From positions 1 through 25,778 of the forward strand of contig JAVVTJ010000012.1 of assembly GCA_036653755.1 (NCBI GenBank): a stretch of DNA of 25,778 nucleotides, in the 5' to 3' direction. Within the stretch, counting starts at the first letter, position 1. Each line of letters opens with the position of its first letter. Shown here one piece after another: positions 6,029-15,402 of this stretch. This DNA is from RGIG5057 sp036653755 (lineage in GTDB: Bacteria; Bacillota; Clostridia; TANB77; CAG-465). Below the pieces are notes generated by a model. That model made no database searches and was not told the DNA's origin. It saw only the letters and a program-made list of their open reading frames with translations. The position numbers and the translations under genes are program-made.

Positions 6029-7840
6029 CTATTTTCTACTTGATCTATTTCTTTCACTTGGATCTAATATTTTTTTTCTAAGTCTTATAGATAACGGTGT
6101 TACTTCAACTAATTCATCGTCAGCAATAAATTCTATAGATTGTTCTAATGAAAGTATTTTATGAGGAACTAATTTAAGTGCATCATCACTACCTGAAGCT
6201 CTAGTATTTGTTAAATGTTTTTCTTTACATACATTAATTGTTAAATCTTCACTTCTTGAATTTTCTCCAACTATCATTCCAACATATACCTCTGTAACTG
6301 CTCCTATAAATAAAGTAGCTCTTTCTTGTGCATTGTATAATCCATAAGTTGTTGATTTACCAGCTTCAAATGCTATTACAGTACCATGTACTCTAGTTGT
6401 TACTTCTCCTTTATCTTTTTCATAACCTGCAAACATATGATTCATTATACCATTACCTTTGGTATCAGTCATAAATTCACTTCTATAGCCTATTAAACCT
6501 CTAGATGGTACTTTAAATTCAAGTCTTGAAAAGCCAGCTTGTGATGCAGATGGTGACATATTAGTCATTTCTGCTTTTCTCATTCCCATTTTTTCCATTA
6601 CACAACCTACATATTCTTCTGGAACATCAATAGTAAGTAACTCCATAGGTTCACATTTAATTCCATTAATTTCTTTATATATAACGGTAGGTCTTGAAAC
6701 TAACAATTCATATCCTTCTCTTCTCATATTTTCAATTAATATTGATAAATGTAATTCTCCTCTACCAGAAACTTTAAACGCATCAGCACTTTCTGTTTCT
6801 TCAACTCTAAGAGATACATTTGTTTCTAATTCTTTAAATAATCTATCTCTTAAATGTCTTGAAGTAATAAACTTACCTTCTTTTCCAACAAATGGTCCAT
6901 TATTAACACTAAATGTCATAGATACAGTAGGTTCATCAATATCAATAAAATCTACTTTTTCAGGATTTTCAGGATCTGCTATTGTTTCTCCAATGTTAAT
7001 ACCTTCTAAACCAGTAATTGCAACAATATCTCCACAAAATGCTTCATCTACTTCTATTCTATTTAAGCCTAAATAAGTATATAATTTTCCGATTTTTAAA
7101 TTTTGTATACTTCCATCTTTTTTACAAAGTGCAACAGTTTGACCATTTTTAACTGTTCCCCTTTCAATTCTTCCTATTCCTATTCTTCCTGTAAATGTAT
7201 CATAATCTATATTAGTTACTAACATTTGTAAAGGTTCATTTACGTCTCCCTTAGGTTCAGGAATAGTATTAATTATTGTTTCAAATAATGGCTTCATATC
7301 AATAGATTCATCTTCTAAAGTAAGCTTTGCAAATCCATCTCTTCCTGATGCAAATACAACTTTAAAATCTAATTGTTCATCAGTAGCATTTAAATCCATA
7401 AATAATTCTAATACTTCATCAATAACTTCTAATGGTCTAGCACCAGGTCTGTCTATTTTGTTTATAACTACAATCGGTACTAAATTTAAAGACAATGCTT
7501 TACTTAAAACAAATCTAGTTTGTGGCATTGGACCATCAAAACTATCTACAACAAGTATTACACCATCTACTGTTTTAAGTACACGTTCAACTTCGCCACC
7601 AAAATCAGCATGTCCAGGTGTATCTACTATATTAATTTTTATATCATTATAATGTATAGCAGTATTTTTTGATAATATTGTTATACCTCTTTCTCTTTCA
7701 ATATCATTTGAATCCATTGCACGTTCTGCAACTTGTTCATTTTGTCTAAATGTTCCACTTTGTTTTAAAAGTGCATCAACAAGTGTTGTTTTACCATGAT
7801 CAACATGGGCTATTATAGCTACATTTCTTAAATTTTTCAT
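6029..7840 (-). CDS. typA: Translational GTPase BipA/TypA
   Basis: BipA is a ribosome-binding GTPase of the EF-G superfamily, linked to 50S subunit assembly and growth under stress or cold. At 603 residues it has normal length. The G motifs are intact: AHVDHGKTT at 11-19 (G1), RGITI at 51-55 (G2), DTPGH at 73-77 (G3) and NKID at 127-130 (G4). Domain II, the EF-G-like domains and the BipA-specific C-terminal domain (VHGTVIAFEAGKSTTYGLYNAQERATLF region) follow in order. ATG at 7840 is chosen because AAGGAG lies seven bases upstream; a start at 7861 would leave no such site. The gene is monocistronic, with its own promoter at 7908-7936. A hairpin in its leader (7867-7891) might regulate it. Confidence 0.97.
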   Translation of the reverse strand: MKNLRNVAIIAHVDHGKTTLVDALLKQSGTFRQNEQVAERAMDSNDIERERGITILSKNTAIHYNDIKINIVDTPGHADFGGEVERVLKTVDGVILVVDSFDGPMPQTRFVLSKALSLNLVPIVVINKIDRPGARPLEVIDEVLELFMDLNATDEQLDFKVVFASGRDGFAKLTLEDESIDMKPLFETIINTIPEPKGDVNEPLQMLVTNIDYDTFTGRIGIGRIERGTVKNGQTVALCKKDGSIQNLKIGKLYTYLGLNRIEVDEAFCGDIVAITGLEGINIGETIADPENPEKVDFIDIDEPTVSMTFSVNNGPFVGKEGKFITSRHLRDRLFKELETNVSLRVEETESADAFKVSGRGELHLSILIENMRREGYELLVSRPTVIYKEINGIKCEPMELLTIDVPEEYVGCVMEKMGMRKAEMTNMSPSASQAGFSRLEFKVPSRGLIGYRSEFMTDTKGNGIMNHMFAGYEKDKGEVTTRVHGTVIAFEAGKSTTYGLYNAQERATLFIGAVTEVYVGMIVGENSRSEDLTINVCKEKHLTNTRASGSDDALKLVPHKILSLEQSIEFIADDELVEVTPLSIRLRKKILDPSERNRSSRK

Positions 7841-7866
7841 AAATATTCTCCTTAACGACAAAAATA

Positions 7867-7891
7867 TGTAACCTAAACGACTTAGGTTACA
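7867..7891 (-). promoter_or_regulatory. Hairpin in the bipA leader
   Basis: TGTAACCTAA (7867-7876) pairs perfectly with TTAGGTTACA (7882-7891) around ACGAC. On the - strand it is followed by ATATTTTTG. It lies between the predicted start of transcription (about 7901) and the bipA ribosome binding site. It could be a weak attenuator, a protein-binding site or a 5' stabiliser. Confidence 0.5.
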
Positions 7892-7907
7892 CCTATGTTA
7901 TGTATTC

Positions 7908-7936
7908 ATTTTACACTATTTTTTGCTATTTGTCAA
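7908..7936 (-). promoter_or_regulatory. Promoter of bipA
   Basis: TTGACA (7931-7936) and TAAAAT (7908-7913) on the - strand are 17 bases apart, matching 11 of 12 consensus positions. The leader to the ATG is about 60 bases. Confidence 0.75.
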
Positions 7937-7985
7937 TATTTTTTTAATAAAACATCATTTTTTTTAATAAATACTTTATTTATAT

Positions 7986-8012
7986 AAAAAAACGCCGCAA
8001 TTACGCGACGTT
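7986..8012 (-). terminator. Intrinsic terminator of nucleoside kinase 1
   Basis: AACGCCGC (7991-7998) pairs with GCGACGTT (8005-8012), with one G-U pair and a six-base loop. The adjacent run of A at 7986-7992 reads as T on the - strand. It starts just past the stop codon at 8020 and is GC-rich for this sequence. Confidence 0.8.
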
Positions 8013-8019
8013 TTTTATT

Positions 8020-9687
8020 TTATCTGTTAAAGCAACCAGTACCTATAAACTCCTTTATTATTGATGTTGATGGTATATCAGAAGTTTGTATACTTCTAAA
8101 ATTTTGTAACATTGAATATAGACTTCTAGCTTCACTATACCACTCACTTGTTTCATTTACTTTTAGTAATAAGTTTTCTGCAAAAGGTTTAAGAACTCCA
8201 ATTTCATATATAAGATTTGTATTATAGATGAAATCTGCATCATCTACATAAGGAAATATATTTTTTTCTTCTCCTAATCTCACTTTTTCCCAACTTGCAA
8301 ATGTTGCTAAAATTGAACTTCCTCTTGTTTGTTCATCTCTTACAATACGTCTTAATAGCCGTATATCATTTGATGAAATTTTTGTATATGAATCATAACC
8401 AATAGTAACAAGTGGTGCGATATATATTTTGTAGATTTTGTCTTTTGAAATAAATTCTGATACAATAGGATTTAACGCATGTATTCCTTCTACAATTAGT
8501 ACATCATTTTCTCCAATTTGCAAAGAATTTTCTTCTTTAAATTCTTTTTTTCCACCCTCTTTTACAAAATTATAAAATGGTAATATTACTTTTTTTCCAT
8601 TAATTAAATCATTCATTTGTTTTGAAAAAAGATCAGAATCTAAATGATTTATACTTTCATAATCTTTTTTACCATTTTTATCTACTGGTGAATCTTTAGC
8701 ATCTTTAAAATAATTGTCCATTGTTATAACATGAGGTGATTTGCCAACTATTGTAAGATGAATTGCAAGTTTTTGTGAAAACGTTGTTTTACCAGAAGAA
8801 GATGGTCCTGCTATAAGTATTACTTGTACATTAGATTTTTTAAGTTCAATTTCTTGTACAAGTTCTACTATTCGTTTTTCTTGTTCAGTTTCTACTATCC
8901 GTATAATATCACCTATTTGTGAATCTAAAACTTTAGCATTTAAATCCGCAACATTAAAAATGCCCATTCTTTCTGCTAATTTAGAGTATTTTTCAAATTC
9001 ATCAAATACTTTATTTGATTTTACTACACTACTTACAACCTCGATATTATCTTCATCAGGAAGCATAAGAACAAGTCCATCTTTATATGAAATTATATTA
9101 TATCCTTTTATAGAGCTTGTTCTAGGAACCATTGAGCCATATAGATAATTATAATAACCATTACATTCATAAATACTATAATTTTCACGAAGTTTAATAT
9201 TAAAGTTTTCAAGTTGTTCCAAAGAATTCATTGCTCTAAAAATGTTTTTAATACGCCTATAACTTACCTTTTGCTTTAAAATTGGATAATCTTCAGCAAT
9301 AATTCTGTTGATTTCAGCTTTTACTTCCTTTACAAAGTTTTCAGAAAGTAATATTGATTCAACTCTAATAAAATAATGTCTTCCCATTTTATTAATAATT
9401 TTAATTTTTGCCTCAGGATAAAGATTTTTAACAGCCATAGCAAAAATATACTTTAAACTTCTAGAATAAATCCGCTTACCTTCATCAGAATAATATGTTA
9501 AAAATTCAATATTGCAATCTTCTGTTATTCTATGATATAACGAATGAAGTTCATTATCAATTTTTACAGCAAGAATATTATCTGGTTTACAGTTTAATGA
9601 ATTTAAATATTCAAAAACTTTTGACTCTCTTTCTATCTCTTTAACTTTTTTATTTTTGCACTTTACAACTACCATATCATTAGACAT
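8020..9687 (-). CDS. TGS-domain nucleoside (uridine) kinase, paralogue 1
   Basis: These proteins of Bacillota join a TGS domain and a threonyl-tRNA-synthetase-like editing-type region to a uridine kinase/phosphoribulokinase domain. They are presumed to phosphorylate a nucleoside or related substrate, but the true substrate is not established. The N-terminal 70 residues are TGS-like. A middle region of about 70-240 follows. The kinase domain from about 285 has the P-loop GPSSSGKTT at 294-302 and the conserved NDIRLLRRIVRD near 440-451. The C-terminus ends in EFIGTGCF. Length is 555. The start has AGGAGG seven bases upstream. It has its own promoter (9742-9770) and terminator. It is clearly paralogous to the gene at 10434-12089, which shares the P-loop, the LLRR motif and the C-terminal EFIG.GCF tail. 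It uses CGG for Arg three times. Confidence 0.88.
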   Translation of the reverse strand: MSNDMVVVKCKNKKVKEIERESKVFEYLNSLNCKPDNILAVKIDNELHSLYHRITEDCNIEFLTYYSDEGKRIYSRSLKYIFAMAVKNLYPEAKIKIINKMGRHYFIRVESILLSENFVKEVKAEINRIIAEDYPILKQKVSYRRIKNIFRAMNSLEQLENFNIKLRENYSIYECNGYYNYLYGSMVPRTSSIKGYNIISYKDGLVLMLPDEDNIEVVSSVVKSNKVFDEFEKYSKLAERMGIFNVADLNAKVLDSQIGDIIRIVETEQEKRIVELVQEIELKKSNVQVILIAGPSSSGKTTFSQKLAIHLTIVGKSPHVITMDNYFKDAKDSPVDKNGKKDYESINHLDSDLFSKQMNDLINGKKVILPFYNFVKEGGKKEFKEENSLQIGENDVLIVEGIHALNPIVSEFISKDKIYKIYIAPLVTIGYDSYTKISSNDIRLLRRIVRDEQTRGSSILATFASWEKVRLGEEKNIFPYVDDADFIYNTNLIYEIGVLKPFAENLLLKVNETSEWYSEARSLYSMLQNFRSIQTSDIPSTSIIKEFIGTGCFNR

Positions 9688-9741
9688 AATTATTCCTCCT
9701 ATTTTAAATTTTTAAATTTATTATATATATATTATGTTAAT

Positions 9742-9770
9742 ATTATACTTCATATTGCTCTATTTTTCAA
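9742..9770 (-). promoter_or_regulatory. Promoter of nucleoside kinase 1
   Basis: TTGAAA (9765-9770) and TATAAT (9742-9747) on the - strand are 17 bases apart. The site lies between the plsC terminator and the gene start, so this kinase is transcribed separately from the upstream operon. Confidence 0.65.
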
Positions 9771-9780
9771 GTAAAACGGC

Positions 9781-9818
9781 AAAAAGTTACTAATTATGCC
9801 TATAATTAGTAACTTTTT
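9781..9818 (-). terminator. Terminator of the trmL-plsC operon
   Basis: A perfect 16-bp stem, 9781-9796 with 9803-9818, has a six-base loop and is AT-rich at its base, giving T-runs on both strands. It lies five bases past the plsC stop. Confidence 0.75.
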
Positions 9819-9823
9819 GTTTT

Positions 9824-10408
9824 TTATTTTTCTTCTAAATTATATATTACATCCATTACTTTATTTGACATCTCTTGCAAATATTCTTTATCTTTTATTC
9901 TAGTATTATCAAGATATATTGGTGTATCATAAATAATCGTCATACTTGTAAATATTTTTCTATTAGGATGTTTTTTAATAATTCTAACTGGAAGAATTGG
10001 AACGTTTGCTTTAATAGCAACGTAAACTGCTCCTATTTTAACAGGAACTCTTACTTCATTTTTTATTCTTGTACCTTCTGGAAATATTAATAATTTATTA
10101 AATTTCTCACCTTTTAAAACATTAACTGCGTGTATTATACTTTTAGCATCTTTTGCCCCTCTATTTATTGGAAATATACCAAAAAACGAAAAACATTTAC
10201 CTAAAATTTTATTTTTAAACAATTCTGCTTTACCCATTATAGCTATTTTTTTAATATCTGCAAATAAAATTATTGGATCAGCAAAACATATATGATTACT
10301 AAATACAACACATTTATCTACATTTTTTTCTAGGTTTTTATTTATAATTTTTACATTAAACAACAGTCTACAAAATATTAGATATACTAATTTTTTAAAT
10401 AGAAACAT
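9824..10408 (-). CDS. plsC: 1-acyl-sn-glycerol-3-phosphate acyltransferase
   Basis: PlsC acylates lysophosphatidic acid to phosphatidic acid at the membrane. The 194-residue protein has the acyltransferase motifs in order: NHICFAD at 38-44 (the HX4D catalytic pair is His39/Asp44), FPINRG at 79-84, FPEGTR at 109-114, and NVPILPV at 135-141. The N-terminus (about 3-18) is hydrophobic and may sit in the membrane. The start ATG at 10408 has GAAGG nine bases upstream. It is the last gene of the operon, 25 bases after nucleoside kinase 2. It is on the short side for the family but has all motifs. Confidence 0.92.
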   Translation of the reverse strand: MFLFKKLVYLIFCRLLFNVKIINKNLEKNVDKCVVFSNHICFADPIILFADIKKIAIMGKAELFKNKILGKCFSFFGIFPINRGAKDAKSIIHAVNVLKGEKFNKLLIFPEGTRIKNEVRVPVKIGAVYVAIKANVPILPVRIIKKHPNRKIFTSMTIIYDTPIYLDNTRIKDKEYLQEMSNKVMDVIYNLEEK

Positions 10409-10433
10409 AATTTATGACCTTCTCTTTCTCTAT

Positions 10434-12089
10434 TTATCTATAAAAACATCCATTACCTATAAATTCACGTATAATTGAATCTATTGGAATATTTGCAGTT
10501 TCTATTGGTAAAAAGTTGTTTAGATATTCATATAATCTTCTTGTTTCAGAGTAATATTTACTTGTTTTAGGAAGTTGTAATAAAAGTGGTTGTGCAAATG
10601 TTTTTATTACACCTGGTTCATATATTAAACTTGAATTAAATATTGTATCTGCTTCATCTACAAATGGAAATATATATTCTTTTTCACCTTGTATTACATT
10701 TTGCCATAATTCAAAAGTTTTTTCAACACTATGTCCACGAGTTACATAATCTCTTACCATACGCCTTAATAATCTTGTGTCAGTTGAAGATATTTTTGTA
10801 TAGTTATCAATATTTAAAGTAGCAATTGGAGCTATATATATTTTATATTTATGTTCATTTGGAGTAAATTTAGTAAGTATTGGATTTAAAGCATGTATTC
10901 CTTCTATAATTAATATATCATTTTCTTTTAGTTTAAGCATTTTTCCTTTATATTCTTTTGTACCAACAAAAAAATCAAATTCAGGAAGTTCTACTTCTTT
11001 TCCATTTATTAAATCATTCATATGTCTATTAAAAAGTTCAATATCTAATGCTTCAACACATTCAAAGTTATATTTTCCATCTGCACCAAGTGGTGTATCT
11101 TTTCTTTCTTTAAAATAATTATCCATTGATATTGTTATTGGATTATAACCAGTTAAAGTAAGCTGTACTCCTAATTTTTGTGCAAAAGTTGTTTTACCAG
11201 AAGAAGATGGTCCTGCTATAAGTACCATTTTAGTTGTTTTTCTTTTTTCAATATCTAAAACAATTTCAACTATTTTTCTTTGATGTATTGCTTCACTACT
11301 TTGTATTATACCTTGTATTTTACCATTTAAAACTGATGTATTTAAATTACCAATATTAGGTACGCCTAACATTTCATCAAATTTATTAAAAGAAATAAAT
11401 GTTTCATATAGTCTTATATCTTTTATTTCTTTTTTAAAATTATATCCTTTAGATAAATCAAAAGGTATTATAAGTAGCGCTCCTTCTTTAAATGGTATTA
11501 AATCAAAACTTTTTATATATCCAGTTGATGAAGCAAGCATACCATAAAAATAATTATACAATCCATCACAAAAATACATAGTTGAATATGACTTAATTTT
11601 ATTATCAATATTATCTAATTTTGAATCATCGCCAGAAGCTTTATATAATACTTCTGCTTCATCTAGTGGAACAACTTTTTTAACAATTGGGTAATCTTTT
11701 TCAATTATTTCAATCATTTTTTCTTTTATTTTAATAACCTTTTCTTCTGTTAAATCAATATTATCTATCGTAAAATATTGATCTTTATTTATTGTAGATA
11801 TAAACTGTACATTTGCATGTGAAAATAATTTTGTAAGTGCCATATAAAGAACCATTTTTAAAGTTCTTGCATATACTCTATATCCATCATCACTATCGAA
11901 ACTTATAAAATCACATATCGAATCTGTGACTAATTCATAATTAAATGATTTTACTTCATTATTTACTTTAAGTGCAATTACATCTTTTAAATCTTTGCTT
12001 ATTAATTTAATAGCATCTACTATTTTTGTTTTATATGGTACTTTAACTTTTTCACCATTTTCAAATGTTACATTTAACATTTCATTCAT
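10434..12089 (-). CDS. TGS-domain nucleoside (uridine) kinase, paralogue 2
   Basis: It has the same architecture as the gene at 8020-9687: TGS-like N-terminus (VTFENGEKVKVPYKTKIVDA), middle ThrRS-like region, and uridine kinase domain with P-loop GPSSSGKTT at 293-301. TDTRLLRRMVRD and a C-terminal EFIGNGCF follow. Length is 551. The start ATG at 12089 has AAAGAGG ten bases upstream; a later ATG three codons on would be too far from it. It lies 19 bases after rho and 25 before plsC, so it is part of the trmL operon. The pair probably arose by duplication, with plsC between them. The substrate of either copy cannot be inferred. Confidence 0.88.
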   Translation of the reverse strand: MNEMLNVTFENGEKVKVPYKTKIVDAIKLISKDLKDVIALKVNNEVKSFNYELVTDSICDFISFDSDDGYRVYARTLKMVLYMALTKLFSHANVQFISTINKDQYFTIDNIDLTEEKVIKIKEKMIEIIEKDYPIVKKVVPLDEAEVLYKASGDDSKLDNIDNKIKSYSTMYFCDGLYNYFYGMLASSTGYIKSFDLIPFKEGALLIIPFDLSKGYNFKKEIKDIRLYETFISFNKFDEMLGVPNIGNLNTSVLNGKIQGIIQSSEAIHQRKIVEIVLDIEKRKTTKMVLIAGPSSSGKTTFAQKLGVQLTLTGYNPITISMDNYFKERKDTPLGADGKYNFECVEALDIELFNRHMNDLINGKEVELPEFDFFVGTKEYKGKMLKLKENDILIIEGIHALNPILTKFTPNEHKYKIYIAPIATLNIDNYTKISSTDTRLLRRMVRDYVTRGHSVEKTFELWQNVIQGEKEYIFPFVDEADTIFNSSLIYEPGVIKTFAQPLLLQLPKTSKYYSETRRLYEYLNNFLPIETANIPIDSIIREFIGNGCFYR

Positions 12090-12108
12090 TTATAAACAAC
12101 CTCTTTCT

Positions 12109-13419
12109 TTATTTTTTAGTATTTTCTAAAAATACTTTCACAAATTCTTTATTTGTTTTTGTTTTTGATAATATATTTAATACTTTTTCAATTATTTCAA
12201 TATTTGATAAATTATTAGTATTATTAGATAATAATCTACGTATATGAGTAGAAACTTCTAATTCTTCTTTACTTAATAATTGTTCTTCTCTTCTTGTTCC
12301 AGATTTATTTATATCTATTGATGGATATATTCTTTTTTCACTTAATTTTCTATCTAAATGTACTTCCATATTTCCAGTACCTTTAAATTCTTCAAATATA
12401 ATATCATCCATTCTACTGCCAGTTTCTACAAGTGATGTTGCAAGTATTGTTAAACTACCACCATTTTCTATATTACGAGCAGCACCAAAAAACTTTTTAG
12501 GAAAATGAAGAGCAGCAGGATCTAATCCACCAGATAAAGTTCTACCACTAGGATCTACTTCTAAATTACTAGCACGAGTAAGTCTTGTTAAACTATCTAA
12601 AAGTATCATAACATCTTTATTTTGTTCAACTAATCTTTTAGCTCTTTCTAAAACCATTTTTGATACTTTTATATGATTTTCTGGTGATTCATCAAAAGTA
12701 GAATGTACAACTTCAGCATCTATACTTCTTTCTATATCTGTAACTTCTTCTGGTCTTTCATCAATTAAAAGTACTATTAAATAAACTTCTGGATTATTTT
12801 TAAGTACACTATTTGCTATTTGTTTTAAAATTGTTGTTTTACCAGCTTTAGGTGGTGCAACAATTAGTCCACGCTGACCTTTTCCAATTGGAGATAATAT
12901 ATCTATTAATCTTGTAGAAAACTCACTAGTACTTTTTTCTAATTTCAATTTTTCTTCAGGATAAATAGGAATTAAAGAATCAAAAGATTTTCTTTTTAAA
13001 GCTGTTTCTATTCTATCACCATTTATACTTTCAACATATATCATAGATGGAAATTTATTTGCAGGTTCAGTAGTAAATCTAGCTACACCTTTTAATTTGT
13101 CTCCACTTGCAAGTTTAAATCTTCTAATTTGAACTTGTGATACATATATATCTTTATTACCTGGAAGATAATTATCACTTCTTAAAAATCCATATCCATC
13201 AGACATTACTTCTAATATGCCACTTGCTATATAATCTGTTTCAGGATTTTCTATTTGTACATCAATTTGTTCTTGTAATTTATCTGTTCCTTCTAAACTT
13301 TTTACTATTTCTTCAATTAAATATTCTTTTTTTAATCTTTCATAACCATCTACTTGTAACTCATTAGCTACTTTTCTTAACTCCTCTAAAGTAGATTCTT
13401 TTAAACTATCTATTGTCAT
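12109..13419 (-). CDS. rho: Transcription termination factor Rho
   Basis: Rho is the hexameric RNA helicase that ends transcription at untranslated RNA. The 436-residue protein has a Rho N-terminal helical domain (about 5-45), a cold-shock-type RNA-binding domain (about 60-132, with GYGFLR), and a RecA-like ATPase. Walker A is APPKAGKTT at 188-196 and Walker B is MILLDS at 271-276. The Q-loop is near 310, the R-loop motif FKGTGNME is at 345-352, and LDRK is at 355-358. The long acidic insertion seen in some lineages is absent. The start has AAGGAG six bases upstream. It lies 12 bases after rimO and 19 before nucleoside kinase 2. No Rho leader for self-control is visible, since the gene is internal to the operon. 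Confidence 0.97.
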   Translation of the reverse strand: MTIDSLKESTLEELRKVANELQVDGYERLKKEYLIEEIVKSLEGTDKLQEQIDVQIENPETDYIASGILEVMSDGYGFLRSDNYLPGNKDIYVSQVQIRRFKLASGDKLKGVARFTTEPANKFPSMIYVESINGDRIETALKRKSFDSLIPIYPEEKLKLEKSTSEFSTRLIDILSPIGKGQRGLIVAPPKAGKTTILKQIANSVLKNNPEVYLIVLLIDERPEEVTDIERSIDAEVVHSTFDESPENHIKVSKMVLERAKRLVEQNKDVMILLDSLTRLTRASNLEVDPSGRTLSGGLDPAALHFPKKFFGAARNIENGGSLTILATSLVETGSRMDDIIFEEFKGTGNMEVHLDRKLSEKRIYPSIDINKSGTRREEQLLSKEELEVSTHIRRLLSNNTNNLSNIEIIEKVLNILSKTKTNKEFVKVFLENTKK

Positions 13420-13431
13420 ATTTTTCTCCTT

Positions 13432-14742
13432 CTATATACATTCTGCATATAAATCATAATCATTACAATCTATAATTTTAACAAATGTATATTCACCAAT
13501 TATAATTTTATTTATACTATTTTTATTTATTTTTATTAATATTTTTCCGTCTACATCAGGTGCATCCATATATGATCTTGCTTCAAAATATTTATCACCA
13601 TTTGATACATCTTCTACTACTACTTCAAGTATTTCTCCTATATGTTTTTTATTATTTTTAAGTGAAATAGCTTTTTGAATAGTAAGTAAATTATCTAATC
13701 TTTTTTCTTTTATTTTTTCATCAATTTGGTTTTTCATATCAAATGATTTTGTATCTTCTTCTTTTGAATATGTAAATGCTCCTAATCTATCAAAATTAAA
13801 TACTTTTATGCCTTCAATTAATTCATTGTATTCTTCATCAGTTTCTCCTGGAAAACCTACAATTATGGTGGTTCGAAGTATAGCTTCTGGCATCATTTCT
13901 TTTATTTGCTTTATTTTAGAATAAATGAGATCTTTTTTATCTTTTCTATTCATATCTTTTAATATTTTATCTGAAAAATGTTGAATTGGTATATCAAAAT
14001 ATTTACATATTTTATTATTTGTTTTCATTTCAAGTAATAACTCATCCGTCATTTCATATAGATATTGATAAAGTATTCTTATCCATTTTACACCTTCAAT
14101 TTGAGAAATTTTATTAAGTAACTCCGCTAAACATAATTTACCATAAATATCTAAACCATATTTACTTGTATCTTGTGATATTATAACAAACTCAGATATA
14201 CCTTGACTTGCAAGTAACTTTACTTCTTCTAATATATCTTCAATAGTTCTACTTTTAAAAGCTCCTCTAATTAAAGGTATTGCACAATAACTACATTTAT
14301 TATCACAACCATCAGATATTCTAATATAAGCACTAGGAAATTTTGAAGATATTATTCTATCGGTATATTTTAAACATCCTTGCAAATTTAAATTAAAATA
14401 TTTACTTAATATTTTATCTAAATTATAATATTCATCAACACCTATTACTAAATCTACTTCTTTCATATTATCTATAATATCTTGTTTATATCTTTTAGCT
14501 AAACATCCTACAACTATTAAATGTTTACATTTTCCATTAATTTTATAATCACTCATATTAAGTATTGTTTCAATTGCTTCTTTTTTTGCAGATTCAATAA
14601 AACCACAAGTATTTACAATTATACATTCTGCAATATCTAAATTATTAGTTAATATAAAACCTTTTTGTTTTAATAACCCTAATATCATTTCACTATCTAC
14701 TTCATTTTTAGTACAACCAAGCGTCACTAAACTTACATTCAT
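13432..14742 (-). CDS. rimO: Ribosomal protein S12 methylthiotransferase RimO
   Basis: RimO is a radical-SAM enzyme that adds a methylthio group to a conserved Asp of ribosomal protein S12. The 436-residue protein has the three N-terminal cluster cysteines at 10, 46 and 80. The radical-SAM motif CDNKCSYC has cysteines at 146, 150 and 153. ISQDTSKYG and a C-terminal TRAM-like domain follow. The motif LVTLGCTKNEVDSE at the N-terminus favours RimO over MiaB. AGGTG overlaps the trmL stop codon, five bases before the ATG, so translation is probably coupled to trmL. It lies 12 bases ahead of rho. Confidence 0.95.
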   Translation of the reverse strand: MNVSLVTLGCTKNEVDSEMILGLLKQKGFILTNNLDIAECIIVNTCGFIESAKKEAIETILNMSDYKINGKCKHLIVVGCLAKRYKQDIIDNMKEVDLVIGVDEYYNLDKILSKYFNLNLQGCLKYTDRIISSKFPSAYIRISDGCDNKCSYCAIPLIRGAFKSRTIEDILEEVKLLASQGISEFVIISQDTSKYGLDIYGKLCLAELLNKISQIEGVKWIRILYQYLYEMTDELLLEMKTNNKICKYFDIPIQHFSDKILKDMNRKDKKDLIYSKIKQIKEMMPEAILRTTIIVGFPGETDEEYNELIEGIKVFNFDRLGAFTYSKEEDTKSFDMKNQIDEKIKEKRLDNLLTIQKAISLKNNKKHIGEILEVVVEDVSNGDKYFEARSYMDAPDVDGKILIKINKNSINKIIIGEYTFVKIIDCNDYDLYAECI

Positions 14743-14750
14743 TGTTTCAC

Positions 14751-15239
14751 CTACTTTTTATCAAAATATGTACTTTTTTCTTCTAAATTTTTAAAATCTA
14801 ATTGTCTCATAGCTTCATATGCTACAATTGCTACACTATTAGATAAATTTAAAGATCTTATATTATATCCCATAGGAATTCTAATTGCATTTTCAAAATT
14901 ATCTAAAATATATGATTCAGGAAGTCCTCTACTTTCAGGACCAAATATTAAATAATCATCATCTTTAAATTTTACATCTGAATATATTTTTTTACCCTTA
15001 GTTGTAAGTAAATATATATTTTTATCTTTTGTAGTTTTTTTAAATTCATCTAAATTTTCATAAGTTACAATATCTACTTTATCCCAATAATCAAGTCCTG
15101 CTCTTTTTACAGCTTTTTCTGATATATCAAAACCAAGTGGTTTTACTAAATGAAGTTTAGCACCTATAACAGCGCAAGTTCTTGCTATATTTCCTGTATT
15201 CTGTGGTATTTCTGGTTCTACTAATACTATATTTAACAT
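14751..15239 (-). CDS. trmL: tRNA (cytidine/uridine-2'-O-)-methyltransferase TrmL
   Basis: TrmL methylates the 2'-O of the wobble nucleotide (position 34) in leucine tRNAs. At 162 residues it is a minimal SPOUT enzyme. The knot motifs are EIPQNTGNIART at 10-21, FGPESRGLP at 99-107, and IPM followed by IRSLNLSNSVAI at 121-138. The start ATG at 15239 has AAGGAG eight bases upstream. It is the first gene of a five-gene operon (trmL, rimO, rho, nucleoside kinase 2, plsC), with the promoter at 15303-15331. The exact nucleotide specificity is inferred from the family. Confidence 0.94.
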   Translation of the reverse strand: MLNIVLVEPEIPQNTGNIARTCAVIGAKLHLVKPLGFDISEKAVKRAGLDYWDKVDIVTYENLDEFKKTTKDKNIYLLTTKGKKIYSDVKFKDDDYLIFGPESRGLPESYILDNFENAIRIPMGYNIRSLNLSNSVAIVAYEAMRQLDFKNLEEKSTYFDKK

Positions 15240-15302
15240 TTTGGAATCTCCTTTTGAATAAACTGTATGATTTAGTTTTATGAATAAATTTTAGATAAAT
15301 AT

Positions 15303-15331
15303 ATTTTACCACATTAATACATTTTTTGCAA
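15303..15331 (-). promoter_or_regulatory. Promoter of the trmL operon
   Basis: TTGCAA (15326-15331) and TAAAAT (15303-15308) on the - strand are 17 bases apart, with TG one base before the -10. The leader is about 55 bases. The -35 matches 4 of 6. Confidence 0.6.
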
Positions 15332-15402
15332 GCAATAATTTTCTAATATATATTTTTCGACATAATTAGTCAAACTTATTGTTAAAAAAATAGTATATTA
15401 TT

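Noticed and set aside
4331..9474. CGG reassigned to another amino acid or always causing a shift
   Set aside because: CGG is used in frame at codons that fit Arg, for example in the kinase motif NDIRLLRR (8359-8361), and the proteins continue normally.
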